Shown here: piece after piece, positions 17,561-26,193 of the stretch
Layout of the letters: the number at the start of each line of letters is the position of its first letter
Numbering within the stretch: the first letter of the stretch is position 1
DNA from: Nitrospinota bacterium
GTDB taxonomy: Bacteria; Nitrospinota_A; UBA7883; JACRGQ01
Direction of reading: 5' to 3'
DNA length: 64,000 nt
Assembly: GCA_029881495.1 (NCBI GenBank)
Contig: JAOUMJ010000002.1
Location: 66,087-130,086 of the forward strand
Made by a program: the position numbers and the translations under genes
Notes under the pieces: model-generated
What the model was told of the DNA's origin: nothing
What the model saw: only the letters and a program-made list of their open reading frames with translations
Database searches by the model: none

Positions 17561-19630
17561 TTAAGCTGAAAAAACCAACCTCGAAAAGTCAGCTATCCTC
17601 TCAAATAGAATTACAACTCGCCTGAGAAGGGATAGCCTGTTTTGCCTAATTATATCATTTTCAACCATCACCATTACGGAATCAAAAAACGCGTCAAGAG
17701 ACGGTCTTATCGACGCGATCTCCTGCAATACCGCGCTGAAGTTCTTTGCGTCGATAAGCGGCTTCAGCTTCTTTTCACACCCTATCAAGGCTTCATAGAG
17801 TCTCTTTTCGGTCTCTTCCTCGAGAAGGGATTCATCTATCTTGTGCGCCTTGTGCTTCTCAACGATGTTCGCGGCGCGCTTGAAAGTTATTGAGAGCGAT
17901 TCGCTGTACTCTTCCTTTTTCATTTCGGCAAGAGCGGTCGCGCGTTTCAGGGTGTCGGGGAGGTTGGTGAAGTCCGCCTCCACCACGGCATCGACTACGT
18001 CGTAGGGGATAGCCATCCCTGAAAACTCCGATTTGAGCCTTCCTTTGAAAAAGGAGAGGATGTCGGCTCCCAACTGGCCGGGATCCTTGACGGTTCCTGG
18101 GGGGAGCGTATTCAGGGCGATCTCGGTAATGCGTTGTATAGAAAGAGTGTCGTCACCGTCGAGCAGGATCCTGATGATGCCGAGCGCGTGCCGGCGGAGA
18201 GAGAAGGGGTCCTCCGAGCCAGACGGTATCTTGCCGAGCGCGAAGAAGCCGCAAATCGTGTCTATCTTGTCTGCGAGGGCCACGCATACGGCGATATCAT
18301 TCGACGGCAGGGTGTCACCTGAAAAGCGTGGTTTATAATGTTCGTCGATAGCGATGGCGATCTCCCTGTCAATACCTTCGGCCAGGGCGTATTCCCGTCC
18401 CATGATCCCCTGTAGCTCCGTGAATTCGAAAACCATGGAGGTCATAAGATCGGATTTGCAGAGCCTGGAAGCTGTTTCTACTTCTGCTTTCTTTGCGGGA
18501 GAGATTATTTCCGATATTTCTTGCGCGACCGAGGCTATTCTTGAAACCTTGTCGGCGATTGTTCCAAGGCCTTTCTGGAACGTGACGCCGGCGAGATCCC
18601 TGGAAAAATCGGAAAGCGTCTTCTTCCTGTCTTCATCGAAGAAGAATCTCGCGTCGCTTAACCTTGCGGAGAGCACCCTTTCGAAACCCCTTCTTATTAC
18701 CGAGATATCCTCGCAGTCGATATTGCTGAAAGCGACGAAATGGTTTGTTATCTTTCCGGAGGGATCTTCCATGCTGAAATATTTCTGATGGTATTTCATC
18801 ACTGTTATGAGGAGCTCACGCGGAAGGTCGAGGTAGCTTTTGTCGAATGTTCCGGCGACCGCCACAGGAAACTCTGTGATGTACCCGATGGTGTTTGCGA
18901 GTTCGTCGTCCTTTATGACCCTGTTGCCAGTGTCTTTTTCAACTTTTGCAAGTCCCTGAAGTATCTTTTCCTTTCTTCTTTCAGGTGAAACGATTACGGA
19001 GGCTTTTTCAAGCTCATTGAGATATGAATCGGGATTCTTTATTTCAATCCTGCCATCGTGAAGAAATCTGTGACCGAAAGTCGATCTCCCTGATGAGAGG
19101 GAGTCCAGGTTGAACTCTATGAGATTGTCTCCAAGGATCGAAATGATGGAGCGTATGGGGCGTGCGAAACGGGTATTGTAATCCCCCCAGCGCATTGTCT
19201 TCGGAAAGCCAAGAGATGTGATGATCTCAGGAAGGAGGCTTTTAAGGATATCCGAAGATGAACCGCCCCCTTCCTCTATGTCTAAATAGAGATAGTCCCC
19301 TTTCGGAGTAGGCTCTGTTTTAATATCTTTAGGATCTTTGCCGAATTTTTTCGCAAATCCAAGCGCGGCTCCTGCCGGTTTCCCGTCCTTATCGAATCCT
19401 GCCTTTGCTGGCGGACCCATTACCTTCCTTGTAACTCTCTCTTGCATTTCCGGGAGGCCCGATACGAAGAGCGCGAGGCGCCTCGGAGTGCCGACGGTTT
19501 CTATCGCGGTGAAAGGGAGATGCGCCGTCTTTAATTTTTCAGAAGCGATCTCCTTTAATTTTTCAACCGCAGGCTGGATGAATGAGGCGGGAATTTCTTC
19601 AGTTCCAATCTCGAGAAGCAGCTTTTTCAT
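17561..19630 (-). CDS. glyS: Glycyl-tRNA synthetase beta subunit
   Basis: 689 residues with the canonical start LLLEIGTEEIPASFIQPA, the TPRRLALFV segment and the C-terminal anticodon-binding-like DALRE region. It forms an alpha2beta2 enzyme with GlyQ. Unusually, glyQ is not next to it: upstream lies a divergent-side cytochrome gene and its terminator. It seems to head the long leftward operon running to holA. No frameshift is seen. Confidence 0.96.
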   Translation of the reverse strand: MKKLLLEIGTEEIPASFIQPAVEKLKEIASEKLKTAHLPFTAIETVGTPRRLALFVSGLPEMQERVTRKVMGPPAKAGFDKDGKPAGAALGFAKKFGKDPKDIKTEPTPKGDYLYLDIEEGGGSSSDILKSLLPEIITSLGFPKTMRWGDYNTRFARPIRSIISILGDNLIEFNLDSLSSGRSTFGHRFLHDGRIEIKNPDSYLNELEKASVIVSPERRKEKILQGLAKVEKDTGNRVIKDDELANTIGYITEFPVAVAGTFDKSYLDLPRELLITVMKYHQKYFSMEDPSGKITNHFVAFSNIDCEDISVIRRGFERVLSARLSDARFFFDEDRKKTLSDFSRDLAGVTFQKGLGTIADKVSRIASVAQEISEIISPAKKAEVETASRLCKSDLMTSMVFEFTELQGIMGREYALAEGIDREIAIAIDEHYKPRFSGDTLPSNDIAVCVALADKIDTICGFFALGKIPSGSEDPFSLRRHALGIIRILLDGDDTLSIQRITEIALNTLPPGTVKDPGQLGADILSFFKGRLKSEFSGMAIPYDVVDAVVEADFTNLPDTLKRATALAEMKKEEYSESLSITFKRAANIVEKHKAHKIDESLLEEETEKRLYEALIGCEKKLKPLIDAKNFSAVLQEIASIRPSLDAFFDSVMVMVENDIIRQNRLSLLRRVVILFERIADFSRLVFSA

Positions 19631-19748
19631 AGTCCATGATAATACATCAACACTGTCCGTCAGGCACCTTGTTTTGGAGTAATTATGCGCTTTTTTTTCT
19701 TATAGGGGGCGAAGTTTGACTTTGGGGGTATTTGAAGAGAGCGTAAGC

Positions 19749-19782
19749 AAAAAAAAAGGGGGGATGAAGATCATCCCCCCTT
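19749..19782 (-). terminator. Strong rho-independent terminator after the cytochrome lipoprotein gene
   Basis: A perfect 12-base stem (19756-19767 with 19771-19782) with a three-base loop and a G/C-rich core of six G:C pairs. On the minus strand it is followed by a run of seven to nine T (A run on plus at 19749-19755). It lies about 20 bases after the stop of the gene at 19805-20362 and separates it from glyS. Confidence 0.9.
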
Positions 19783-19804
19783 GAAGATCAACTGTACTGA
19801 CCAG

Positions 19805-20362
19805 TTATTCTATCAGGCTCCTGTTTCCGCAGGTGAAGCCCCTGTTTTCACAGAGACCATCGTAGCCGTAGTGACAGTTAGCACAGGTTTTCGGATTCAG
19901 CGGGTGCCCCTCTTCAGCAGAGTTGATCGGGGTGCTGTCAGCCATCAGAATGGCGTTGAAAATCGGCTTTCCGTCCTTGTGGTCGGTTGTGAAAGCAACA
20001 CCGAGCTTAGGAAGAAGAAGAATAGCTGTTCTTCCGTCCGGATAGTCGGTGCCTTTGTTGTCATAGATATCCTTTACAGCAGGATTGATAAGGCTCTTGT
20101 AGTGGCCTGGATCAAGCGCGCAGTATGTGTCAACGGTATCCTGGAGTATCTGGTCAAGGCCGAGCTGAAGAACGTTTGTTCCGCAGTTAGGGAACTGTCC
20201 GACAACACCTTTCTCCCAGTCTTTCCAGTATTCAACCGGACCGATTGGCTTTGCCTTTGGAGCTTCTGCGCTACCACCTTTATCACCGCCGCCCTTTGTG
20301 CAGGCAACGCTGAGAGTTAGTAACGCCACAACGGCAATACTTAATGTTAGAAACCTTTTCAT
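19805..20362 (-). CDS. Monohaem c-type cytochrome lipoprotein
   Basis: 185 residues. A signal sequence ends in a lipobox-like LSVAC (C21), followed by a Gly/Lys/Ala linker. One haem c motif lies near the C-terminus, C160-A-N-C-H164. Other cysteines at 60, 81, 171 and 178 could form disulfides. I recognise no named family for the middle region. It is expected to be an outer-surface or periplasmic electron carrier. It diverges from the d1-type gene at 20881 and has its own promoter candidate and strong terminator, so it may be an electron partner of that system. That link is by position only. Confidence 0.75.
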   Translation of the reverse strand: MKRFLTLSIAVVALLTLSVACTKGGGDKGGSAEAPKAKPIGPVEYWKDWEKGVVGQFPNCGTNVLQLGLDQILQDTVDTYCALDPGHYKSLINPAVKDIYDNKGTDYPDGRTAILLLPKLGVAFTTDHKDGKPIFNAILMADSTPINSAEEGHPLNPKTCANCHYGYDGLCENRGFTCGNRSLIE

Positions 20363-20535
20363 TAAAAAACCCCCTTAGTTAAAAAAAAATGGAAAAATAC
20401 GTAACGTTGTTAAACGGTCTGCAATAAGTTGTATATCCTCCCCTAAACAAGAAACATTTTAGTCACTCTTTTGGGCTCTGTCTATCCCCAATGCAAAAAA
20501 GAGGGAATAGCTATAGACCCTCACGTTTAGAGATG

Positions 20536-20565
20536 AATCTACAAAATTTCGTAACCATTTGTCAA
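20536..20565 (-). promoter_or_regulatory. Promoter candidate for the cytochrome lipoprotein gene
   Basis: Minus strand: perfect TTGACA (20565-20560), an 18-base spacer, then TAGATT (20541-20536, 4 of 6 to the -10 consensus). It lies about 175 bases upstream of the start at 20362. Confidence 0.45.
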
Positions 20566-20607
20566 TAACATTTCGATATTTTATTAACAAAACGTTTGTA
20601 TTTGCGA

Positions 20608-20637
20608 TTGCAATATCTGGAGAAATTCAGTTAGAAT
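20608..20637 (+). promoter_or_regulatory. Promoter candidate for the d1-type gene cluster
   Basis: TTGCAA (20608-20613, 4 of 6), an 18-base spacer, then TAGAAT (20632-20637, 5 of 6). It lies about 245 bases upstream of the start at 20881, leaving a long 5' leader. Confidence 0.4.
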
Positions 20638-20880
20638 GATTTTTGAAAGCGCCGGAAAATTGTTTTTTATTCAGTCCTTTATGATTGAAAAACATATACA
20701 TACAGGCGAATAAAAGCTGAGAACGGCACTGGAGATTGAGGAATTGCTGGAAAATCCGGCGGGAGTGTACAGAGGCGGGAGCCTCTTGGATTTCATTCAA
20801 ATTCTGAAATTTGAGAATTGACGCGTTGCATGAACAACATCGGCGTCCATTTCTGCTGATGGTATAAAAAGGAGTGGGCA

Positions 20881-22632
20881 ATGATACACCGGGAGCATGA
20901 TGATATTTTGAAAAAGTATATTGCGCCGATATTGGGCGTTTTCTCCATGTTGATATTCTCTCCGCATACAGCATTGGCGACAACGGACGGAAAGGCCCTC
21001 TACAAGAAAAACTGCGCCATGTGTCATCACATCGACAGGATAGGGCATACTGCTCCTCCGCTCTTCCCGGACTACATTTCAAAAAACAACAAACCGTCCA
21101 AGAGCAATCCGCTGAGGCTGGAAGAGGTCATAAGGGACGGATTGCCGGCGACGCAGATGCCCGGATTTGGAAAAAAGCTGTCCAATGATGAAATAAAAAT
21201 GGTCGCGGAGCATATTCTCCTCCCCGCAGGCGAGGTGCATTGGAGCGCCAAGGATATTACGAAAAGCCTGAAGAAATTGAAACCTGGCAAGGGGGGAAAG
21301 GTCACGGCGCAAAAAGAGAATATTACGCTTGTTATGGAGAAAGGGAAGAACAGCCTGGCGCTTCTGGATGGAAACGATCTTTCGGAGATATCAAGATTCT
21401 ATGTTGGCGATGTGCATGGCGGTCCGAAATTCTCATATAAGCTTGACAAGATATACGCCGCCGCCCGCAATGGGCTGATAACAAAATACGATATCCCTAC
21501 GCTTACGACAGAATTGACCGTTCGCGCGGGGATATACCTCAGGTCGCTGGCGGTTTCATTCGACGACAGGATAATTGCCGTTGCCAACAACCTCCCGCGC
21601 AATATTGTCTTTTTCAGCGCGAAGGATATGAAACCTGTTCACACGCTGGAGACCCCCGGCAGTATCGGCGGATTCTATTCCATTGCAGGCCTCGACAAGT
21701 TCATCTGTTCTTTCCGCGACATACCCGAACTCTGGATGATAGAGAGCAAAGGTGATTTCAAGGTAAGCAAATACAAACTGCCGCAACCGTTTGAGGATTT
21801 TTCGATAAGCCCCATGGGGAATCTGATACTCGGGACTAAGAGAGGCGGCGATGAACTATATATATATGATTACAATTCATTCAAACTCCTTGCCACTATT
21901 CCAACGGACGGATTGCCGCACCTCGCTTCGGCAACCTTCTGGCAAAAAGGGGGAGAGCTGTTTGCCGGTGTGAACCATATATTGAAGCCCAAGCTGACTG
22001 TATTGTCCCTCACGAACCTAAAGGTGGTGGCTGAGGTGCCTCTTTCGTCGCCGGGATTTTTCGTGCGCACGCATTTCGCAACCGAATGGCTCTGGGTGGA
22101 TACCTATGGAGAAGAGATAGTATTGGTCGCCAAGGATGATCTGAAAAAAACGAAAATATTAAAACCGCATCCTGGCAAGAATGTTTTGCACATCGAATTT
22201 ACCCGGGAGGGGGAGTATGCCCTGATAACGGTTTTGGGCGAAGATGGCGAAGTTGTGGCATACAACACGAAAACGCTGGAGATAACGAAAAGACTCCCCT
22301 TTAATGATGCGATGGGGAAATATAACGCGACCAACAAGACGTATCCGCTCTATTCGATGAGCGACAGGGGCGCTGACGTGAAAGGGAAGGATGTTTATGA
22401 CAAATACTGCATGGGTTGCCACCATCAGACACTTGAGGCCTTTGCTCCATCTTTTTCGGAAATAGCTTCCAAAAGAACGGCGGGCGAGATCAAGACCCAT
22501 ATCGCCTCCCCGAAAATAAGCGCCACCAGATTGGGTTATAATAAAAGCTCAATGAGCAAGATAAAACTATCGTCCAATGAACTTAATGACATAGTTGATT
22601 ATGTATTGAGTTTCAAGGGCATTGGCGGATAG
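20881..22632 (+). CDS. Cytochrome c - d1-type propeller - cytochrome c protein (NirS/NirN-like)
   Basis: 583 residues, exported (signal about 1-34). Three parts: an N-terminal cytochrome c domain (C45-AM-C48-H49, likely Met ligand M93), a beta-propeller of about 360 residues resembling the haem d1 domain of NirS/NirN, and an added C-terminal cytochrome c domain (C510-MG-C513-H514). Compared by eye with remembered NirS, the proximal d1 ligand is kept (H179), and VRTHFATEWLWVDTY and GKYNATNK match conserved stretches. However, the distal catalytic histidines appear replaced (about F278 in SFRDIPE and Q355 in FWQK). That argues against nitrite reductase and for a NirN-like or other d1 redox role. 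AAGGAG precedes the ATG. nirJ and nirF follow. Confidence 0.82.
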   Translation: MIHREHDDILKKYIAPILGVFSMLIFSPHTALATTDGKALYKKNCAMCHHIDRIGHTAPPLFPDYISKNNKPSKSNPLRLEEVIRDGLPATQMPGFGKKLSNDEIKMVAEHILLPAGEVHWSAKDITKSLKKLKPGKGGKVTAQKENITLVMEKGKNSLALLDGNDLSEISRFYVGDVHGGPKFSYKLDKIYAAARNGLITKYDIPTLTTELTVRAGIYLRSLAVSFDDRIIAVANNLPRNIVFFSAKDMKPVHTLETPGSIGGFYSIAGLDKFICSFRDIPELWMIESKGDFKVSKYKLPQPFEDFSISPMGNLILGTKRGGDELYIYDYNSFKLLATIPTDGLPHLASATFWQKGGELFAGVNHILKPKLTVLSLTNLKVVAEVPLSSPGFFVRTHFATEWLWVDTYGEEIVLVAKDDLKKTKILKPHPGKNVLHIEFTREGEYALITVLGEDGEVVAYNTKTLEITKRLPFNDAMGKYNATNKTYPLYSMSDRGADVKGKDVYDKYCMGCHHQTLEAFAPSFSEIASKRTAGEIKTHIASPKISATRLGYNKSSMSKIKLSSNELNDIVDYVLSFKGIGG

Positions 22633-22640
22633 GGGGAGCG

Positions 22641-23822
22641 ATGTTCAGGCTTACGACAAATCTTAAAAGGTTGAAGAATGGACAGCCGGTAGCTAAAAGG
22701 ACCGGGCCGAGAACAGACGTGGCCCCAATGGTTATCTGGAATCTGACGCGCACCTGCAACCTCGAATGTGTGCATTGCTATGCCTCTTCAAAACAGAGGG
22801 ACTACACGGGGGAAGTCACTACCGAACAGGCCTTTGACGTCCTTGAGCAATTAAAGGAAGCACGGTGCAACACGCTGGTGCTTTCCGGCGGCGAGCCTCT
22901 CTACAGGGAGGATCTTTTCAAAATTGCACAGCGTGCCAAGGAGCTTGGCTTCTACCTCGCGCTTTCCAGCAACGGAACGATGATAGAGGAGAAAGAGGCT
23001 GAATTGCTCAAAACATCCGGATTCGACTATATCGGGGTGAGCCTTGACGGAATAGGGGCTCTTCACGACAAGTTCAGAAGGATGGACGGCGCATTTGACC
23101 TTGCTTTGCGAGGGCTGAAACTCTGCAGGGACAAGGGGCTGAGGACAGGAGTGAGATTCACCCTTACTAAAATGAACCAGGCCGATCTTCCGAGGATGTT
23201 TGAACTTGTAGAAAAAAACAGGATAGACAAGATTTACATATCCCATCTTGTTTTCTCGGGCAGGGGCATTGAGAACAGCTGTGAAGCGCTTGAGCCGGAG
23301 CGGACAAGGGAAGCTGTTGCCATGGTGATTGAAAAGGCGCTCTATTATGTGGAAAACAACATTCCTATTGAGGTGGTAACAGGGAACAACGATGCTGACG
23401 CGGTTTTCTTCTTCATGGAGTACACCGCAAAAAATCCGGCGAACGGCGAGAAGCTTTTAACGATGCTGGAAAATTGGGGGGGGAACAACGCCGGGCTTGG
23501 CGTGGCGAATATTGACCCTCTGGGAGAAGTTCATCCTGACCCGCTTATGAGCGGAGTGAAGCTTGGAAACATAAAGAATGAGCGGTTTGGCAAAATATGG
23601 TATCAAAGCGAGAATCCCGTTTTAAACCGTCTTAGAGAGAGACCCCGCCCGCTTCTTGGCAGGTGCGGAAAATGCGAATGGATAAAGATATGCGGCGGTA
23701 ATTCCCGCACAAGGTCCGAGCGTGCGGCCGGGGATCTGATGGCAAGTGATCCTGCATGCTACCTGACGGACGAAGAGATATTTCAGCAGGCTACAGGAAT
23801 CAGCACTTCATGCAACTGTTAA
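22641..23822 (+). CDS. nirJ: NirJ-like radical SAM haem d1 biosynthesis protein
   Basis: 393 residues. The radical SAM core has C39-NLE-C43-VH-C46 and the SGGEPL motif. The C-terminal SPASM-type region has cysteines at 342, 345, 351 and 373 and ends in a CNC tail (391, 393). NirJ removes propionate side chains from 12,18-didecarboxysiroheme on the way to haem d1. It starts eight bases after the c-d1-c gene, with GGGGGAG before ATG, and overlaps nirF by 13 bases, so the three form one operon. Related enzymes (AhbC/AhbD) exist, but the nirF neighbour favours NirJ. Confidence 0.85.
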   Translation: MFRLTTNLKRLKNGQPVAKRTGPRTDVAPMVIWNLTRTCNLECVHCYASSKQRDYTGEVTTEQAFDVLEQLKEARCNTLVLSGGEPLYREDLFKIAQRAKELGFYLALSSNGTMIEEKEAELLKTSGFDYIGVSLDGIGALHDKFRRMDGAFDLALRGLKLCRDKGLRTGVRFTLTKMNQADLPRMFELVEKNRIDKIYISHLVFSGRGIENSCEALEPERTREAVAMVIEKALYYVENNIPIEVVTGNNDADAVFFFMEYTAKNPANGEKLLTMLENWGGNNAGLGVANIDPLGEVHPDPLMSGVKLGNIKNERFGKIWYQSENPVLNRLRERPRPLLGRCGKCEWIKICGGNSRTRSERAAGDLMASDPACYLTDEEIFQQATGISTSCNC

Positions 23823-24976
23823 GGGTCCTGGCGGCATTAATCCTGCTCGCCACTCAGCCTTTCACCGCCTCCGCGGGTGAGTGGGGCACCGGCGCCCTTA
23901 TGGTGGTGATAGAGAGAGAGACCGGGTCGGTAGCTGTAATAGATTCCGCTAACGACCATAAATTCCTGGGAAGAGTTGAGGGCCTTGGCGTGCTTCACCA
24001 CGCGTCCATAGTCTTTTCCCGCGACGGCAGGTATGCCTATGTCGTGAGCCGCGATTCCATTCTGAGCAAGATCGACCTTATAAATTTGAAGGTCGCCGCG
24101 CAGGTCAAGACGGGTGAAAGCGCCGTTGGTCTCGCGCTTTCGCAGGACGGCAAATTTATCGCCATAAGCAACTACAAGCCGGGGAACATTGTTATCGTTT
24201 CGGACGAGACATTCAAGATAGCAAAGACGATCAATGCTGATAAATCGAAAACGGTAGGGATGGTAGACGCACCGGACGACATGTTTATCGTCTCGCTCAT
24301 GGACGCGAATGCCATTTGGATAATAGATGCCGGCAAGAAGGATTTTCCGGTCGTGAAGAAGTTTACCGATATTGGAGAGAAACCGTACGATGCTCTCCTT
24401 ACCCCTGACGGAAGGTATTACATGGCAGGGCTGTTTCATTCGCCGTGGGTGACAATGATCGATCTGTGGAACCCGGAAAAAATAACAAAGATCCCGTTGC
24501 CTGTACCGAAAGGGATGGAGGACAAGCCTCCGGTTCTGAAGATACCCCATCTTGAGGGGTGGATAATGGCGGAAGACAAGCTCTTCGCTCCCGTGGTGGG
24601 GGGATCAGGTCTGGCGGTAATCGACCGGGAAACATGGACGTCCAAGCGGTTCATCGAGACCCTGGCCCATCCCATTTTCGCCATGGCACGTCCAGATATG
24701 CAGCAGATATGGACAAACTACGTCATGGGTGATTTTCACGACAAGGTTGAGGTAATCGACGTCAAGACTGAGAAAGTTATTAAAACCCTGACCCCCGGGA
24801 ACAAGATATTTCATATGCACTTTACGCCGAAAGGGAGGGAGATATATATCTCTTCCAACGGCGACAACAAGGTACTCGTCTACGATACCAAGAACTTCAA
24901 GAAGATAAAGGAGATACCTGTAAAAAACCCATCAGGGGTATTTTGCAGTTCCAGACTTTCCCAGTTTGGATTGTAA
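23810..24976 (+). CDS. nirF: NirF-like haem d1 biosynthesis beta-propeller protein
   Basis: About 388 residues. The signal peptide (about 1-22, ALILLATQPFTASA) is followed by a d1-like beta-propeller without a haem c motif: GALMVVIERETGSVAVIDSA, LHHASIVFSRDGRYAYVVSRDS, LFHSPWVTMIDLW and FHMHFTPKGREIYISSNGDNKV are typical. NirF acts in the periplasm late in haem d1 synthesis, before NirN. The start at ATG 23810 gives a proper signal peptide; longer in-frame starts inside nirJ do not. It overlaps nirJ by 13 bases. Confidence 0.87.
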   Translation: MQLLRVLAALILLATQPFTASAGEWGTGALMVVIERETGSVAVIDSANDHKFLGRVEGLGVLHHASIVFSRDGRYAYVVSRDSILSKIDLINLKVAAQVKTGESAVGLALSQDGKFIAISNYKPGNIVIVSDETFKIAKTINADKSKTVGMVDAPDDMFIVSLMDANAIWIIDAGKKDFPVVKKFTDIGEKPYDALLTPDGRYYMAGLFHSPWVTMIDLWNPEKITKIPLPVPKGMEDKPPVLKIPHLEGWIMAEDKLFAPVVGGSGLAVIDRETWTSKRFIETLAHPIFAMARPDMQQIWTNYVMGDFHDKVEVIDVKTEKVIKTLTPGNKIFHMHFTPKGREIYISSNGDNKVLVYDTKNFKKIKEIPVKNPSGVFCSSRLSQFGL

Positions 24977-25037
24977 TATACGGTTTACCTGCAAGCCGTT
25001 CGTGTCTGTAAATGAAGAGTAAGGATTAAGTGGGAAC

Positions 25038-26093
25038 ATGTTGCTGAACAATATCAAGGAAGATTCAAAAATTCTGATAGTGGATGACATGGAGGATAAC
25101 ATCTATATCCTCGAAGGTATCCTCCAGGAAGCGGGATATAGATCCTTTAAAAGCACGACAGATTCGCGCAAAGTTATTTCGATATATGCTGAATACCAGC
25201 CGGATCTTGTTTTGCTCGATCTGGAAATGCCGTACTTTACCGGATTTGAAGTTATGAGAATGCTAAAGGAGGTCGAACACGACTCTTACATACCAGTCAT
25301 CGTTCTCACGGCCAGGTCGGAGCGGGAGACGAGAATAAAGGCGCTGGAAGCTGGCGCGAGGGATTTCGTAGTAAAGCCGTTTGACGAAGTTGAGGTCGAG
25401 ACAAGGATCAGGAATCAGCTTGAAGTGCGGCTTCTGCACAATCAGATAAAAAACCAGAATGTAATTCTGGAAGATAAGGTAAAGGAGCGCACCAGGGAGC
25501 TTGCGCATACACGTCGGGAAGTCATTTATCGCCTCGGTATCGCGGCTGAATTCAGGGATAACGAAACCGGTGATCACATTCTTCGGATGAGCAAAATGTG
25601 CGAGAAGCTGGCGCTTGGGATTGGTTTAGGGAAAGAGAGGGCAGACCTGATGTTGAACGGAAGCCCCATGCACGATATCGGGAAGATAGGGATACCCGAT
25701 TCCATACTGTTGAAGCCGGGTGCGCTCAACGATGAAGAGTGGGTTGTGATGAAAAAACATACCGAAATTGGGGAGCAGATACTAAGCGGAGATACATCAT
25801 CGCTTCTCACAACTGCAAGAATCATCGCCATTTCGCATCATGAGAAGTGGGACGGGACAGGCTATCCCAAGGGATTAAAGGGGGACGCGATACCTATCGA
25901 AGGGAGGATAGCGGCGATAGCTGATGTTTTCGACGCCCTTACATCCCAGCGTCCTTACAAGGAACCCTGGAGTATTGAGGACGCCGTTAAGGAGATCAAC
26001 AGCAAAAGCGGAAAGCACTTCGACCCCGCGCTTATAGAAGTTTTCAACAAAATAATTCCCGAGTTTGCCGAGATAAAGGAAAAGCACAAGTAA
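25038..26093 (+). CDS. Response regulator with HD-GYP output domain
   Basis: 351 residues. The receiver domain (about 8-125) has acidic D16/D17, the phospho-acceptor D61 in LLDLEMP and K113 in VKPFD. A coiled coil (about 130-165) joins it to an HD-GYP domain with H212-D213 (MHDIGKIGIPD), HHEKWDGTGYP (GYP 275-277) and DVFDALTSQRPYK. HD-GYP enzymes degrade cyclic di-GMP, so phosphorylation may lower c-di-GMP. No cognate kinase is adjacent, but a hybrid kinase lies 1.8 kb downstream. It begins 61 bases after nirF. Confidence 0.93.
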   Translation: MLLNNIKEDSKILIVDDMEDNIYILEGILQEAGYRSFKSTTDSRKVISIYAEYQPDLVLLDLEMPYFTGFEVMRMLKEVEHDSYIPVIVLTARSERETRIKALEAGARDFVVKPFDEVEVETRIRNQLEVRLLHNQIKNQNVILEDKVKERTRELAHTRREVIYRLGIAAEFRDNETGDHILRMSKMCEKLALGIGLGKERADLMLNGSPMHDIGKIGIPDSILLKPGALNDEEWVVMKKHTEIGEQILSGDTSSLLTTARIIAISHHEKWDGTGYPKGLKGDAIPIEGRIAAIADVFDALTSQRPYKEPWSIEDAVKEINSKSGKHFDPALIEVFNKIIPEFAEIKEKHK

Positions 26094-26193
26094 GGCCGAC
26101 CACTTTCGCTATCACAATCGCACCGGCAGGCATAGCGGTTTGCTGTTTCAAATTTCGGCGGTTTTTGGTTTCAACCCTGATAACATGTAGCGT

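Larger units (their letters stand above)
20363..20880. other. 518-base divergent regulatory region
   Basis: An AT-rich region between the cytochrome lipoprotein gene (leftward) and the d1-type gene (rightward). It holds one promoter candidate for each direction, listed separately. I see no reading frame that looks coding, no clear FNR/DNR palindrome and no properly spaced -24/-12 element. Confidence 0.5.

Noticed and set aside
20363-20880. FNR/DNR box or sigma-54 promoter controlling the d1-type locus
   Set aside because: No TTGAT-N4-ATCAA palindrome was found. The one GGCAC...TTGCT pair is spaced about nine bases too far apart.
23837-24550. 237-codon minus-strand frame
   Set aside because: It lies antisense to nirF, whose propeller motifs are clear.
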